Source: Paenimyroides aestuarii
GTDB lineage: Bacteria; Bacteroidota; Bacteroidia; Flavobacteriales; Flavobacteriaceae
DNA length: 64,000 nt
Assembly: GCF_024628805.1 (NCBI RefSeq)
Contig: NZ_CP102382.1
Coordinates: 620,001-684,000, forward strand
Direction: 5' to 3'
Shown: piece after piece, positions 1 through 8,912 of the stretch
Layout: every line of letters starts with the position of its first letter
Numbering within the stretch: position 1 is the stretch's first letter
Position numbers and translations under genes: made by a program
Notes under the pieces: model-generated
Told to the model about the DNA's origin: nothing
What the model saw: only the letters and a program-made list of their open reading frames with translations
Database searches by the model: none

Positions 1-621
1 GCCTTTCATGCCACCGGTTTCCATCACAATAGTGTTTTTTAAATGGAATTTTTGCATCTCAATAAGGTCTAACAACGCATAGGTAACACCTATCAACAAC
101 ACATTTTGTCCGCTCTGGTCTAATTCTACTAATTTCTTTGCAAGTTCCCTGTAATTATGAAGATAGAAGCCAGAATCGGGATGATTGGATCCTTCTATAA
201 AATCTTTTGCCATATAAATAAGCGAAGAACCTTCGCGCTCTAAGTAGGAAGGCAACAATGCCAAAACCGCATAATCTTCTATATTGCCGTAAAACTTTGA
301 AAAGGAAGTACGAAAACTGGCTTCATAGAACCTCAAGTCGGTCACATGATGTTTAGAAGTGATAATTCCTGTAGTTCCACTGCTTGTGAACGTGGTTTGC
401 ACGGCATTTGTTGTGCTTAACACATCTTTCGATTTAAAAAACTCGATAGGCAAAAAAGGAATCTCTGTAAGATGCTTCACATTATCCGGACTTTTCTTCA
501 ACAACAAACAGTATTTTTGATACACTTCGTTGTGCTGAAACTGATAGCGAAACACTTTCATCGCTGTTTTATGAAACTCTTTGGTGGTATGTATCGAAAT
601 AATATCTTCGGGTGTAAACAC
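1..621 (-). CDS. LuxE-family acyl-protein synthetase/acyltransferase, 3' part beyond window
   Basis: Translating the minus strand from a GTG at 621 gives 207 open codons that run off the left edge. The start reads FTPEDIISIHTTKEF; a TAA lies in frame just upstream, so the N-terminus is near here, with GTG 621 the best start. The region around residues 75-90 (TTFTSSGTTG) matches the serine/threonine/glycine-rich AMP-binding loop of the LuxE/PaaK-type adenylating enzymes. Such proteins activate a carboxylic acid or transfer an acyl group; in flavobacteria LuxE-like proteins usually occur without luciferase genes, so a bioluminescence role is not implied. The next gene upstream (705-1565) is also on the minus strand but is separated by a terminator, so this gene probably has its own promoter. 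Substrate unknown. Confidence 0.75.
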   Translation of the reverse strand, partial: MFTPEDIISIHTTKEFHKTAMKVFRYQFQHNEVYQKYCLLLKKSPDNVKHLTEIPFLPIEFFKSKDVLSTTNAVQTTFTSSGTTGIITSKHHVTDLRFYEASFRTSFSKFYGNIEDYAVLALLPSYLEREGSSLIYMAKDFIEGSNHPDSGFYLHNYRELAKKLVELDQSGQNVLLIGVTYALLDLIEMQKFHLKNTIVMETGGMKG

Positions 622-660
622 AATTATTGCTTTTTAAAATACAAAATTACAAATAAAAAA

Positions 661-682
661 AGCATCTCGGTGAGGAGATGCT
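661..682 (-). terminator. Rho-independent terminator after the 705-1565 gene
   Basis: The 8-bp stem AGCATCTC/GAGATGCT has a 6-nt loop. It is flanked by an A run on the left (a T run for the minus strand) and a T run on the right, so it could act in both directions. Confidence 0.8.
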
Positions 683-704
683 TTTTGTTGTATGTTGCTG
701 TTGA

Positions 705-1565
705 TTATTTAATAATCACTTTGCGTGTAGCTGTTTTACCAGCTTCGTTGATTTTTGCTACATAAATTCCCGCTTTTAACGAAGAAACGTTTATTTGCGA
801 AACCGTAGTAACATCTAATACTTTTTTACCGGTTAAATCGAACAACTGTACGTTTTTCTCAGCAGTACTGTTTGATGTAATGTTTAAGATTTCATCTGCC
901 GGATTAGGAAAAATACTTAAACCTTCGATGTTGTTTTCTTTTGTTGAAGCAGCACAAATACTAATTGGACTTTTAGTATTTCTCGGAGCAGGTGCAGCTA
1001 CAATAAAATCTGATGCGTTATCGTCAGTGTCAACACATCCATCACCACTTCTAAAAGCTGCAGTAGTACTTGAAATAACAGCTGAAGCTCCAGTACCTTC
1101 AAAAGCATTTGCTGATCCCACACCAACAAAATCAATTACATTTGCATCTGTTGGAGATGTGATTGTAGTATCATCAGAAGTAAGGGCGATTTTAAGGTTA
1201 CTTCCACTCATTGATAATAATTCATTACCTGTTGGGGTAAAATCAGGGTCTAAATCAATTGTTCCTCCCGCACCTGTAGCTTGTTGGATAAGATAATACT
1301 GTCCTGGTTGAATAGTAACACTTGGAAGATGTGTTTTGTTTGGATTTGTTGCTGTACCTCCAAATACTCCTGAAGCAGATGCATATTGCAATGTATAACC
1401 TGTGATATCCACAGCTACAGCACCTCTGTTAAATAACTCAACAAAATCACTTTTGTAATCTGCCCCATTATTCCCACCGCCTCCATAGACTTGGCTAATA
1501 ACAATTTGCGCATTTGCTGCAAAAGAAGCTGCAACAATTGTAATTAAAGTGTAGATTTTTTTCAT
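705..1565 (-). CDS. Secreted lamin-tail-domain protein with T9SS type A sorting domain
   Basis: 286 aa. A Sec signal peptide (MKKIYTLITIVAASFAANAQ) is followed directly by a lamin tail domain (LTD, about residues 20-160: VISQVYGGGGN, then DFVELFNRG and the VDITGYTLQY strand), an Ig-like fold common in secreted bacterial nucleases and surface proteins. No nuclease or other enzymatic domain is visible. Residues about 215-286 are a T9SS type A C-terminal domain (LSIFPNPADEILNI, LFDLTGKKV, LKAGIYVAKI, ending KVIIK), so the protein should cross the outer membrane by the type IX system and be released or anchored on the surface. Hairpins lie on both sides (661-682 and 1659-1681), so it is probably monocistronic. 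A carbohydrate- or DNA-binding role is only a guess. Confidence 0.85.
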   Translation of the reverse strand: MKKIYTLITIVAASFAANAQIVISQVYGGGGNNGADYKSDFVELFNRGAVAVDITGYTLQYASASGVFGGTATNPNKTHLPSVTIQPGQYYLIQQATGAGGTIDLDPDFTPTGNELLSMSGSNLKIALTSDDTTITSPTDANVIDFVGVGSANAFEGTGASAVISSTTAAFRSGDGCVDTDDNASDFIVAAPAPRNTKSPISICAASTKENNIEGLSIFPNPADEILNITSNSTAEKNVQLFDLTGKKVLDVTTVSQINVSSLKAGIYVAKINEAGKTATRKVIIK

Positions 1566-1658
1566 ATCTAATTGATTTTAAATTTTATGGTACAAATTTA
1601 CGGTAAATTTTTGAAGTGTAAAAAAAGGAATATTAATAAATTGTTTTTTTTATAAAAA

Positions 1659-1681
1659 AGCCCGTAAACATGTTACGGGCT
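1659..1681 (-). terminator. Rho-independent terminator after the small T9SS cargo gene
   Basis: A perfect 9-bp stem AGCCCGTAA/TTACGGGCT closes a 5-nt loop. An A-rich tract at 1651-1659 becomes a U tract on the minus strand. It lies directly after the stop codon at 1687. Confidence 0.85.
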
Positions 1682-1686
1682 CTTCT

Positions 1687-2037
1687 TTATTTTATGATGA
1701 TTTTTCGGGTAATGCTGTTGTTTTTGTCAGTGAGTTTTAAAATATAAACACCTGCTTTTAAATTGCTCACGTTTAGTTCTTTCTGGTATCCGTTCATTTC
1801 TGCTATTAAAATGCGTTTACCCAGCATATCGTATAATTCTATAACCTTTGCCGAGTTGTTCTCGGCATTGATATAAATTTTGCCGCCGGTAACCGGATTG
1901 GGATATATCTGCACCTTTTCTAAGGTGTTTTCGGTCTTGGTTTGCTCTGCTATTCCACTGTTTTTGGCTGTTTGCGCGGTTGCTGAAAAGCCGGTTATTA
2001 GTAACAGTAAGAATATATATAGGTATTTTTTCTTCAT
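1687..2037 (-). CDS. Tiny T9SS cargo: signal peptide plus C-terminal sorting domain only
   Basis: 116 aa from the ATG at 2037 (MKKKYLYIFLLLLITGFSAT is the signal peptide). Reading the same frame upstream to 2103 would run into a hairpin at 2092-2123, so the shorter start is chosen. After the signal peptide only about 15 residues precede a T9SS type A sorting domain (VQIYPNPVTGGKIYINA, LYDMLGKRI, LKAGVYILKL, ending RKIIIK). It thus has almost no passenger. It could be the remnant of a larger cargo protein or a genuine small secreted protein; nothing in the sequence decides. It is flanked by terminators on both sides. Confidence 0.75.
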   Translation of the reverse strand: MKKKYLYIFLLLLITGFSATAQTAKNSGIAEQTKTENTLEKVQIYPNPVTGGKIYINAENNSAKVIELYDMLGKRILIAEMNGYQKELNVSNLKAGVYILKLTDKNNSITRKIIIK

Positions 2038-2091
2038 AGTTTTTATTTGAATACGTAAATATATAAAAATAATATCAAATAAAATACCAAA

Positions 2092-2123
2092 AAATAACCA
2101 CAAAAATAAATTTGTGGTTATTT
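2092..2123 (-). terminator. Long hairpin, likely terminator of the lipoprotein operon
   Basis: A perfect 13-bp inverted repeat AAATAACCACAAA/TTTGTGGTTATTT closes a 6-nt loop. It lies about 110 nt after the stop of the 2233-3432 gene. It is AT-rich with no long T run, so it may be an RNA 3'-end stabilizer rather than a terminator. Confidence 0.5.
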
Positions 2124-2232
2124 AGGAAGATTTTAACTGATTTACTGCCGTTATTGTCTTTGCTTTACTTGTTTTTCTTTAACAAAATATGACAAACTGA
2201 CTTCACTTGGTGGCAGTACTTTTTGAAATGTA

Positions 2233-3432
2233 TTACAAACCTACTGTCCAGCCGGTTGCCCAAGTTGGGGTTGCTGTTCCGTTACCTGCTCCTGTAGCGG
2301 TTGCATCTTCGGTGAAGATTGCGTTTACATCTGCTGCAGAACCATCGGTTTTCTTACCTTTTGCTTTGGTTGTGATATTGTCGAATTTCACGCGGGTAGC
2401 TTTTAATTCGCCACTTGCCACATAGCTGATGCCTTCATCGTGCTCTACATCGAAACCTGTTCCAAAGTTGCTCAAAACCACATTGTCGAAATTTGCTTTA
2501 GTACCTACTCTTAGTTTCATTGCGTGGTTTTCTCCACCGCCATTGTTACCAATCAATGTAAGGTTTTTGATTGTTGGGTTTGCAATTGGCGCTGCCATGT
2601 GGTTGTTTGAGTTGTTGTCTGCTTCAATTCCACGGTTACCGTCGTTGGTTCTTTTTCCGTACCAATTTTCGTTCATACCGTTCCAACCTTCTGTCCAGTC
2701 AAACAAATCATCGCCCACTTCGCTTGCAAAGTTTGTTACTACTAAATATTTGGTATCAACAGTTCCTCCGAAAAACTCAAAACCATCGTCTGAACCATCG
2801 TGTACTTGTACATATTCAACAGTTGTTCCTTTACCCACACCAAACATTGAAAGTCCGTTGAACTCTTTATCTGCATTGTATGCGTAACCTGAATATTCAA
2901 TTCTTAGATATTTGATTGCTCCTGAATTGTCGTTTGTTTCTGTACCACCATAGGTTAATTCTGAAACTTCTGCAGTAGCTGTTGTTCCTTTGTTGATTGG
3001 TGCTTTACCACAAATTACTAAACCACCCCAAGATCCTGGTTTTTTAACTTCGGCAGTCATGATTACCGGGTTTGCTGCTGTTCCTTCTACAAAAATTTGT
3101 CCGCCTTGCGCTACTGCAATGTATCGAACTGCATCAAACTGACCCGAAGCTAATTGTGTTGCTTCAATTCGAACACCTGGTTTAATGGTTAATTTTGCAC
3201 CTGCTCCTACGATTAATTTTCCGGTTAATTTATAAGTTCCTTCGGTTAAAATTACATGTCCTTTTGTGATTTCACCTGTTAATGCATTGCGATCTACTTT
3301 AAAATCGGTTTCACCCGGCGTTGGTTCTTCTGTAACTGGTGTGCTATCATCGCTAGAGCAAGAAACTGCTGTTGCTGCTAATGTTAATGATAATAATGTG
3401 AAGCTAAATAGTTTTGAAATTGGCTTTTTCAT
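2233..3432 (-). CDS. Surface lipoprotein with right-handed beta-helix-like repeats
   Basis: 399 aa. Signal peptide with lipobox (AATAVSCSSDDS, lipidated Cys about residue 25), followed by an acidic linker typical of flavobacterial exported lipoproteins. The body has regularly spaced short strands (LTEGTYKLTGKLIVGAGAKL, then IKPGVRIEA, GLSMFGVGKGTTVEYVQV, GFEFFGGTVDTKYLVV), which suggests a parallel beta helix. It lies 87 nt downstream of the TonB-dependent receptor gene on the same strand and is most likely co-transcribed. Such pairing resembles SusC/SusD-type uptake pairs, but this is not a SusD fold. The divergent neighbour is a PhoB/PhoR-like pair, so a role in uptake of a phosphorus compound or other scarce nutrient is possible but not shown. 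Confidence 0.7.
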   Translation of the reverse strand: MKKPISKLFSFTLLSLTLAATAVSCSSDDSTPVTEEPTPGETDFKVDRNALTGEITKGHVILTEGTYKLTGKLIVGAGAKLTIKPGVRIEATQLASGQFDAVRYIAVAQGGQIFVEGTAANPVIMTAEVKKPGSWGGLVICGKAPINKGTTATAEVSELTYGGTETNDNSGAIKYLRIEYSGYAYNADKEFNGLSMFGVGKGTTVEYVQVHDGSDDGFEFFGGTVDTKYLVVTNFASEVGDDLFDWTEGWNGMNENWYGKRTNDGNRGIEADNNSNNHMAAPIANPTIKNLTLIGNNGGGENHAMKLRVGTKANFDNVVLSNFGTGFDVEHDEGISYVASGELKATRVKFDNITTKAKGKKTDGSAADVNAIFTEDATATGAGNGTATPTWATGWTVGL

Positions 3433-3519
3433 TTTCTTTAAAAATTTATTATTTTTATTTGATACAAAGTTGAGTATTAATACGTTAATGTATGTTAAGC
3501 GTATGTGATGAATATGTTG

Positions 3520-6255
3520 TTAAAATGTATATTTTGCACCCAAGCTGAAAAATGCTCCACGCTTGTAGGTAATAGCATCAATAGCACCTGAAGCATTGTC
3601 TTGTATTCTGCGGAATTCTGGATTTAAGATATTGCGTGCTGCAAAATCGATTGCGAAATTCTTGTGAACTCTGGTTTTTAATACAAAATCTAAAGTTCCC
3701 ATGCCTTTGTCAATTAAATTTCCTTTGCTTTCCACACCCAATGCATACAAACGGTCTGAATAATGCATATAGGAAACAGTAGCTGTCATTCCTTTGCCAT
3801 CGTTCCAATCTCTCACATACGACACGTCTGCGTTCAGCAATAAGTCTGATGCGCCGGTGAACGATGAACGCTCAAAATCGAAATTGGTATTGATTAATCC
3901 GTTGGTTTCCTTTTGAATTTTTTCACGGTCGATTTCTTGGTCGGTTTTCATATAAGATACATTCAATCCTGCAAAAAGGTTGTTGGTATTTGCTCCGCCA
4001 AAATCAATGATTCTTTTCTTGATTTCAAACTCTGCACCATATACATATCCTTTTTCGCCAATGTTCACCCAAGTGATATCATTCGTAGATGATGCCATCG
4101 TGATTTCGTTGATTGGATCTAAAATATATTTACCAAATGCTGCTACCGATACCACTTCATCGTTGTTTGGAAACAATTCCCATTTTAAATCTAAGTTGTA
4201 GTTTTGTGAGGGATATAAGTATGGGTTACCTACTTTGATTTCGGTTACATCTTCATAAATAAAGCGTGCACGCTCTTTGAACTGTGGCAATGTGTAAGTT
4301 TTGCTGGCAGCCAAACGCAAGTTTTGAATGGTGCTTAATTCGTATTTTAACGATAAGTTGGGCAAGAATTCGTTGCGTTTAAATTCGTTTTCTCTTTCCA
4401 CCGCATCTAGCTGCGTTCTCCAAATTACGCTTTGATCAATTTTTTCGTAGCGCAAACCTAAAACAGCACTCAATTTATCGGTTAAGCGGTATTCTACATT
4501 TGCAAAACCTGCATGAATATTTTGCTCTCCACTATAAGTTTGAGGGGTGTCACCAGCAAAAGCTTCAATTCCGAACAAGCCATCGGTATAATTCTGTTGA
4601 TTGAAAAATGCATCTAAATTATTTGGATTCACTGGTGTGCTTAATTGCTCACCTGCAATTCGGAAGTTAAATTGAATGGCTTCAAAATCTCTTTTCTTTA
4701 CACGACCGTTGTATCCAATGGTTATTTTTCCTTTTTCGTTACCGTTTTCATCGGCACCCAATTTATAGTTCAACGCTAAATTTGTTGCCAACTCATCTTC
4801 TTTCAAGTTTTGAAAATAGCGGTGGTTATCGGTAATGGTTCGCTGAGCCAACGTGTAACTGTCGGTATCGTTCCAATAAAACAATTTATTTTGGGTTCTA
4901 TCGGGCATATCGCTTTTAATGGTGTTGTATGAAACCGCCCAATCAAATCCTAATTTATCATTAAATGTATGATTTCCCAACAATTGATTGATCAATACCG
5001 TATTTTGAATAAAAGTACCGCGTTGCACCAACAAAGCATCGTGATCGCCTTCAAAGTCGCGGTCTAAACCGGTGAATGTATCTCTAAATAAATCCGATGA
5101 ATTAATGTACAAAAAGTTATAAGCCACACGGTTTTTGTCGTTTACGTGATAATTAGCGTTAAACATACCCGTGGTGTTGGTGGTGTGCGAAAAATTTTCC
5201 TGATAGAACGATTTTAGCTTTGCACCTTGCGCACTTGCACTTTGGTTGATTCCTTCTCTAAACGTAAATCCGTTGTTGAAACTTGCATTTGCAAATAGAT
5301 TCAACTTACCCGTTTCGCCCATTAAAAATGATTTTCCGGCACGCACTGCAAAATTTCCTCCAACAGGTCCTGCGTTTTCAGGTTGTAAACTGTTTTGAAA
5401 ATTGTAACCACTTAACGCATTATTAGGCACACCATAGTTTGCATAGCCCATTTTGCTTGGCCCTTGTGGCAATAGAAAATCGCTTCCTTTTTTAGTGGCA
5501 TTGGTGTTTATTTGTGCACCTAATTCTATTTCGAACAAAGCGCTGTCTTTAAAATCTTTTGATAAAATATCAACATTTCCTCCACCAAAATCACCCGTGT
5601 TTCGCGAACTAAAGGTTTTGTCAATCGAAATATACTCTACCAGATCGGTAGAAAATAATTGTAAATTGATGTTCTTTTTCTCTGGATCGTTTGACGGAAC
5701 CGGCAAACCGTTCAAAGTAGTAGAATTGTATCGATCGCCCAAACCACGAACATATACATTGTTGCTTCCTTCTTGCTTTGAAATGCCCGATGTTTTTGCA
5801 ACCGCTGCTGCCACATCACCCACACCTTTTCGCGAAAGTTCCTGAGCACCAATTTGCTGTTTAATCTCCAATGATTTTCTTTGATCGTTCAACAAAGCTG
5901 TTTCCGACGATTTTCTGTTATTAACTGTAATAACCAACTCGTCTAAATCGCCCACTTCGGGAACTAGGTTGATATTTAACTCTTCAGGATTTTCAGTTTC
6001 GTAAGGAATGGTATAGGTTTGGTAACCCATATAAGATGCTTCTAACAAATAAGAACCTTCCGTACATTCAATTTCAAAATATCCGTTTTCATCAGCTTCT
6101 GCACCAAGCTCGGTGTTTTTCAACATAATGGTTGCATAAGCCAACGGTTCGTTGTTATTTGCTGAATCATAAATGTGGCCTTTGATCGTTTTTGTGTCTT
6201 GCGCATAAGTAACTACTCCAAATAATAACGCTGCTGCCAAAAAATTTAATTTCAT
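3520..6255 (-). CDS. TonB-dependent outer-membrane receptor with N-terminal CarboxypepD_reg-like domain
   Basis: 911 aa. Signal peptide (MKLNFLAAALLFGVVTYAQ), then a carboxypeptidase-regulatory-like beta sandwich (about 22-100, IKGHIYDSANNNEPLAYATI), a plug domain (about 115-245, with GVGDVAAAVAKTSGI, NNVYVRGLGDRYNSTTLNGL and the DFGGGNVDI end) and a 22-strand-type barrel ending in an aromatic residue (SLGAKYTF). It imports a substrate across the outer membrane using TonB/ExbBD energy. The substrate cannot be read from sequence. It forms an apparent operon with the beta-helix lipoprotein downstream and is divergent from a two-component system, which may regulate it. Confidence 0.85.
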   Translation of the reverse strand: MKLNFLAAALLFGVVTYAQDTKTIKGHIYDSANNNEPLAYATIMLKNTELGAEADENGYFEIECTEGSYLLEASYMGYQTYTIPYETENPEELNINLVPEVGDLDELVITVNNRKSSETALLNDQRKSLEIKQQIGAQELSRKGVGDVAAAVAKTSGISKQEGSNNVYVRGLGDRYNSTTLNGLPVPSNDPEKKNINLQLFSTDLVEYISIDKTFSSRNTGDFGGGNVDILSKDFKDSALFEIELGAQINTNATKKGSDFLLPQGPSKMGYANYGVPNNALSGYNFQNSLQPENAGPVGGNFAVRAGKSFLMGETGKLNLFANASFNNGFTFREGINQSASAQGAKLKSFYQENFSHTTNTTGMFNANYHVNDKNRVAYNFLYINSSDLFRDTFTGLDRDFEGDHDALLVQRGTFIQNTVLINQLLGNHTFNDKLGFDWAVSYNTIKSDMPDRTQNKLFYWNDTDSYTLAQRTITDNHRYFQNLKEDELATNLALNYKLGADENGNEKGKITIGYNGRVKKRDFEAIQFNFRIAGEQLSTPVNPNNLDAFFNQQNYTDGLFGIEAFAGDTPQTYSGEQNIHAGFANVEYRLTDKLSAVLGLRYEKIDQSVIWRTQLDAVERENEFKRNEFLPNLSLKYELSTIQNLRLAASKTYTLPQFKERARFIYEDVTEIKVGNPYLYPSQNYNLDLKWELFPNNDEVVSVAAFGKYILDPINEITMASSTNDITWVNIGEKGYVYGAEFEIKKRIIDFGGANTNNLFAGLNVSYMKTDQEIDREKIQKETNGLINTNFDFERSSFTGASDLLLNADVSYVRDWNDGKGMTATVSYMHYSDRLYALGVESKGNLIDKGMGTLDFVLKTRVHKNFAIDFAARNILNPEFRRIQDNASGAIDAITYKRGAFFSLGAKYTF

Positions 6256-6436
6256 TATTTTTGTGTTATAAATTTTCAGTGCAAAGGAATTACCTAAAAG
6301 TTATTGTAAAGTTATAAGGGCTTTACCAATAGGTTGGTTTTTTGTAAACAAAACGTTACCACATTAAATAATTGTTAAGCGGTGGTTTGCTTTTTATTTA
6401 TAGTTAATTTTACAGCATAAACAACATAGAAGACAA

Positions 6437-7120
6437 ATGAAAAATAAGGACATAAAAATCTTATTGGTTGATGACGATGCAGACATTTTAGAAATTGTAG
6501 GTTTTAATTTAGAAGCAGAAAACTATCAGGTTTTTACGGCAAAAAACGGAAGAGAAGCTTTGGCCATTGCCAAGAAAGAAGTTCCTAACTTGGTTATTCT
6601 TGATGTGATGATGCCCGAAATGGACGGAATTGAAACATGCGAAAACATGCGAAAGCTGCCAGAATTGAACAATACCATTATCACCTTTTTAACGGCGCGC
6701 GGAGAAGATTACTCGCAAGTTGCCGGTTTTGATGTGGGCGCAGACGATTATATCACCAAACCCATTAAACCAAAATTGTTGGTTACCAAGGTAAAAGCAT
6801 TGCTTCGCAGGGTAAAAGAAGAAGCTTTGGCAGACGATGTGTTGCGCATTGGAACCATTGAAATAAACCGCGAAGAATACAAAATCATAAAAGACAATAC
6901 CGAAATTATTTTGCCGCGAAAAGAATTTGAATTGTTTTATTTGTTAGCATCAAAACCCGGAAAAGTGTTTAAACGCGAAGAAATTTTAGACAAAGTTTGG
7001 GGCAACGAAGTGATTGTGGGTGGCAGAACCATAGATGTTCACATAAGAAAATTGCGCGAAAAAATTGGCGACGATTTGTTTAAAACCATAAAAGGTGTGG
7101 GCTACAAAATAGAGATTTAA
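6437..7120 (+). CDS. OmpR/PhoB-family response regulator
   Basis: 227 aa. Receiver domain (about 1-125) with the acidic pocket LLVDDDAD, the phospho-acceptor Asp about residue 57 in VILDVMMPEMDG, and the conserved Lys in YITKPIKP. A C-terminal winged-helix DNA-binding domain follows (about 130-227, FELFYLLASKPGKVFKREE, then VDVHIRKLREKIG and IKGVGYKI). The stop overlaps the kinase start by one base (TAATG), so the pair is translationally coupled. Closest in type to PhoB/RprY regulators; the inducing signal is unknown. The divergent TonB receptor operon is a natural target candidate. Confidence 0.9.
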   Translation: MKNKDIKILLVDDDADILEIVGFNLEAENYQVFTAKNGREALAIAKKEVPNLVILDVMMPEMDGIETCENMRKLPELNNTIITFLTARGEDYSQVAGFDVGADDYITKPIKPKLLVTKVKALLRRVKEEALADDVLRIGTIEINREEYKIIKDNTEIILPRKEFELFYLLASKPGKVFKREEILDKVWGNEVIVGGRTIDVHIRKLREKIGDDLFKTIKGVGYKIEI

Positions 7121-8169
7121 TGGGTGTAAAATATCGTAAATCATATAAATTTGCAGCAAAATCAGCAGCAGTAATCAGTCTATTCAGTATGCTGCTTTTG
7201 TTTCTGTTGCACTATTTTTTTCATCAAATAGACATCTTTTTCACAGTAACTTTTTCGTTACTGTTTTTTGGTTTTTGCTTTTTTGTGTTGCAATACCGCG
7301 TGGAACGCTTTATTTACCGCCGCATTCAAAAAATTTATAAAGAAGTAAGCATTTTAGATGAATCGGTGTTGCGAAACCAGCCCATAACCACCGATATGCA
7401 AACCTTAATGTATGAAGTAAACAAGTTTGCAAGCGAAAAAAAAGTAGAAATAGAATCTTTAAAAGTGCAAGAAGAATACCGCCGAGAGTTTATTGGCAAT
7501 GTGGCGCATGAACTTAAAACACCGCTTTTTACCGTGCAAGGTTATATTTCTACATTAATAGAAGGCGACGTAAAAGATAAAGAAATCCGCAAAAAATACT
7601 TAGAACGTGCCGATAAAGGTATTGAACGGTTAATTGACATTGTGAACGATTTGGATATGATTACCAAGTTAGAAACCAATGAATTAAAACTGAATATACA
7701 ATCTTTTGATATCATTGAACTTTTTCAAAGTGTTTTTGATCTTTTGGAAATGAAAGCCGATAAAAAAGACATTACTTTGATGTTTGATAAAGACCATTAC
7801 CGCACTATTTTGGTGAAAGGCGATCGCGAAAAAATCAATCAAGTACTTCTTAATTTAATTGATAATTCCATAAAATACGGAAAAGAAAACGGCACCACCG
7901 AAGTATCTATAGAAAATCTTACCGAAAAAAAATTACTGGTTCGCATTACAGACAATGGCTTCGGAATAGAAAAAAAACACATCGGTCGTTTGTTTGAACG
8001 CTTCTACCGAACCGATAGCAGCCGCTCCCGCGATATTGGTGGCTCTGGTTTAGGGCTTTCAATCGTAAAACACATTATAGAAGCCCATAACGAACATATT
8101 TACGTGGAAAGCAAAGTGGGCGTTGGCTCTGAATTTTCGTTTACCATTGAAAAAGCTGTTAAAAAATAA
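7120..8169 (+). CDS. PhoR-like sensor histidine kinase
   Basis: 349 aa. Two transmembrane helices near the N-terminus (about 13-32 and 36-60) are separated by only a few residues, so there is almost no periplasmic sensor domain. Then come a HisKA dimerization domain (FIGNVAHELKTPLFTVQGYI, phospho-His about 130) and a HATPase_c domain with N box (NLIDNSIKYG), G1 (DNGFGI), F (LFERFYR) and G2 (GSGLGLSIVKHI) motifs. The absence of an extracytoplasmic sensor suggests it detects a membrane partner, a membrane state or a cytoplasmic signal, as PhoR does. Coupled to the response regulator immediately upstream. Confidence 0.9.
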   Translation: MGVKYRKSYKFAAKSAAVISLFSMLLLFLLHYFFHQIDIFFTVTFSLLFFGFCFFVLQYRVERFIYRRIQKIYKEVSILDESVLRNQPITTDMQTLMYEVNKFASEKKVEIESLKVQEEYRREFIGNVAHELKTPLFTVQGYISTLIEGDVKDKEIRKKYLERADKGIERLIDIVNDLDMITKLETNELKLNIQSFDIIELFQSVFDLLEMKADKKDITLMFDKDHYRTILVKGDREKINQVLLNLIDNSIKYGKENGTTEVSIENLTEKKLLVRITDNGFGIEKKHIGRLFERFYRTDSSRSRDIGGSGLGLSIVKHIIEAHNEHIYVESKVGVGSEFSFTIEKAVKK

Positions 8170-8237
8170 TAGCTTTTTTTGTTTTTGGAAATTTAAACTA
8201 CCGTTCAATTGTTGTATTTTTACCAAAATTTATAAAA

Positions 8238-8912
8238 GTGGGAAGTAAAAATAAATTGAAACGCTTCAGAGAAAACGAAACGTTTTCAAATGTATATCAG
8301 CCAACCAGAGAAGCACTTACAACAAACATTTTTTCTTTTAAAGGCAAATGGAACAAAGAGGTTTTTAAAAACAACAACCCAATTGTTTTAGAATTAGGCT
8401 GCGGAAAAGGCGAATATTCGGTGGAATTGGCACGCCGATATCCAGAAAAAAACTTTATTGGTATTGATATAAAAGGATCTCGTTTTTGGCGTGGTGCAAA
8501 AACCGCCATCGAAGAAAATTTGCCAAATGTAGCTTTTTTACGCACGCAAATCGAACTGATTGAAATGTGTTTTGCAGCAAATGAAGTAGATGAAATTTGG
8601 ATTACTTTTCCCGATCCGCAGATTAAATACAAACGCACCAAACACCGCTTGACCAACGCCGAATTTTTGGCTCGATACAAAAACATTTTGAAATCCGAAG
8701 GAGTGGTTAACCTTAAAACCGATAGCGAATTTATGCATGGTTATACCTTAGGTTTGTTGCATGGTGCTGGGCATAAAGTTTTGTATGCCAACCACAATGT
8801 GTATAGAAATGAAGGTGCACCCGATGTGGTAACAGCCATTCAAACATTTTACGAATCACAATATTTAGAGCAAAACAAGCCCATTACCTATATTAAATTT
8901 CAAATTAAATAA
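8238..8912 (+). CDS. trmB: tRNA (guanine-N7)-methyltransferase
   Basis: 224 aa from a GTG start at 8238. Rossmann-type SAM-binding motif LELGCGKGEYSVELA with the acidic ribose-binding residue in FIGIDIKGSRFW, and the TrmB signature around ITFPDPQIKYKRTKHRL. It methylates G46 of tRNA. The stop codon overlaps the start of the LysE-like gene (TAATG), and that gene overlaps the next one in the same way, giving a three-gene coupled unit of unrelated functions. Confidence 0.92.
   Translation: MGSKNKLKRFRENETFSNVYQPTREALTTNIFSFKGKWNKEVFKNNNPIVLELGCGKGEYSVELARRYPEKNFIGIDIKGSRFWRGAKTAIEENLPNVAFLRTQIELIEMCFAANEVDEIWITFPDPQIKYKRTKHRLTNAEFLARYKNILKSEGVVNLKTDSEFMHGYTLGLLHGAGHKVLYANHNVYRNEGAPDVVTAIQTFYESQYLEQNKPITYIKFQIK

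Noticed and set aside
880..1296. Plus-strand reading frame of 138 codons opposite the lamin-tail gene
   Set aside because: Antisense shadow of a gene with clear signal peptide and sorting domain; no family features.
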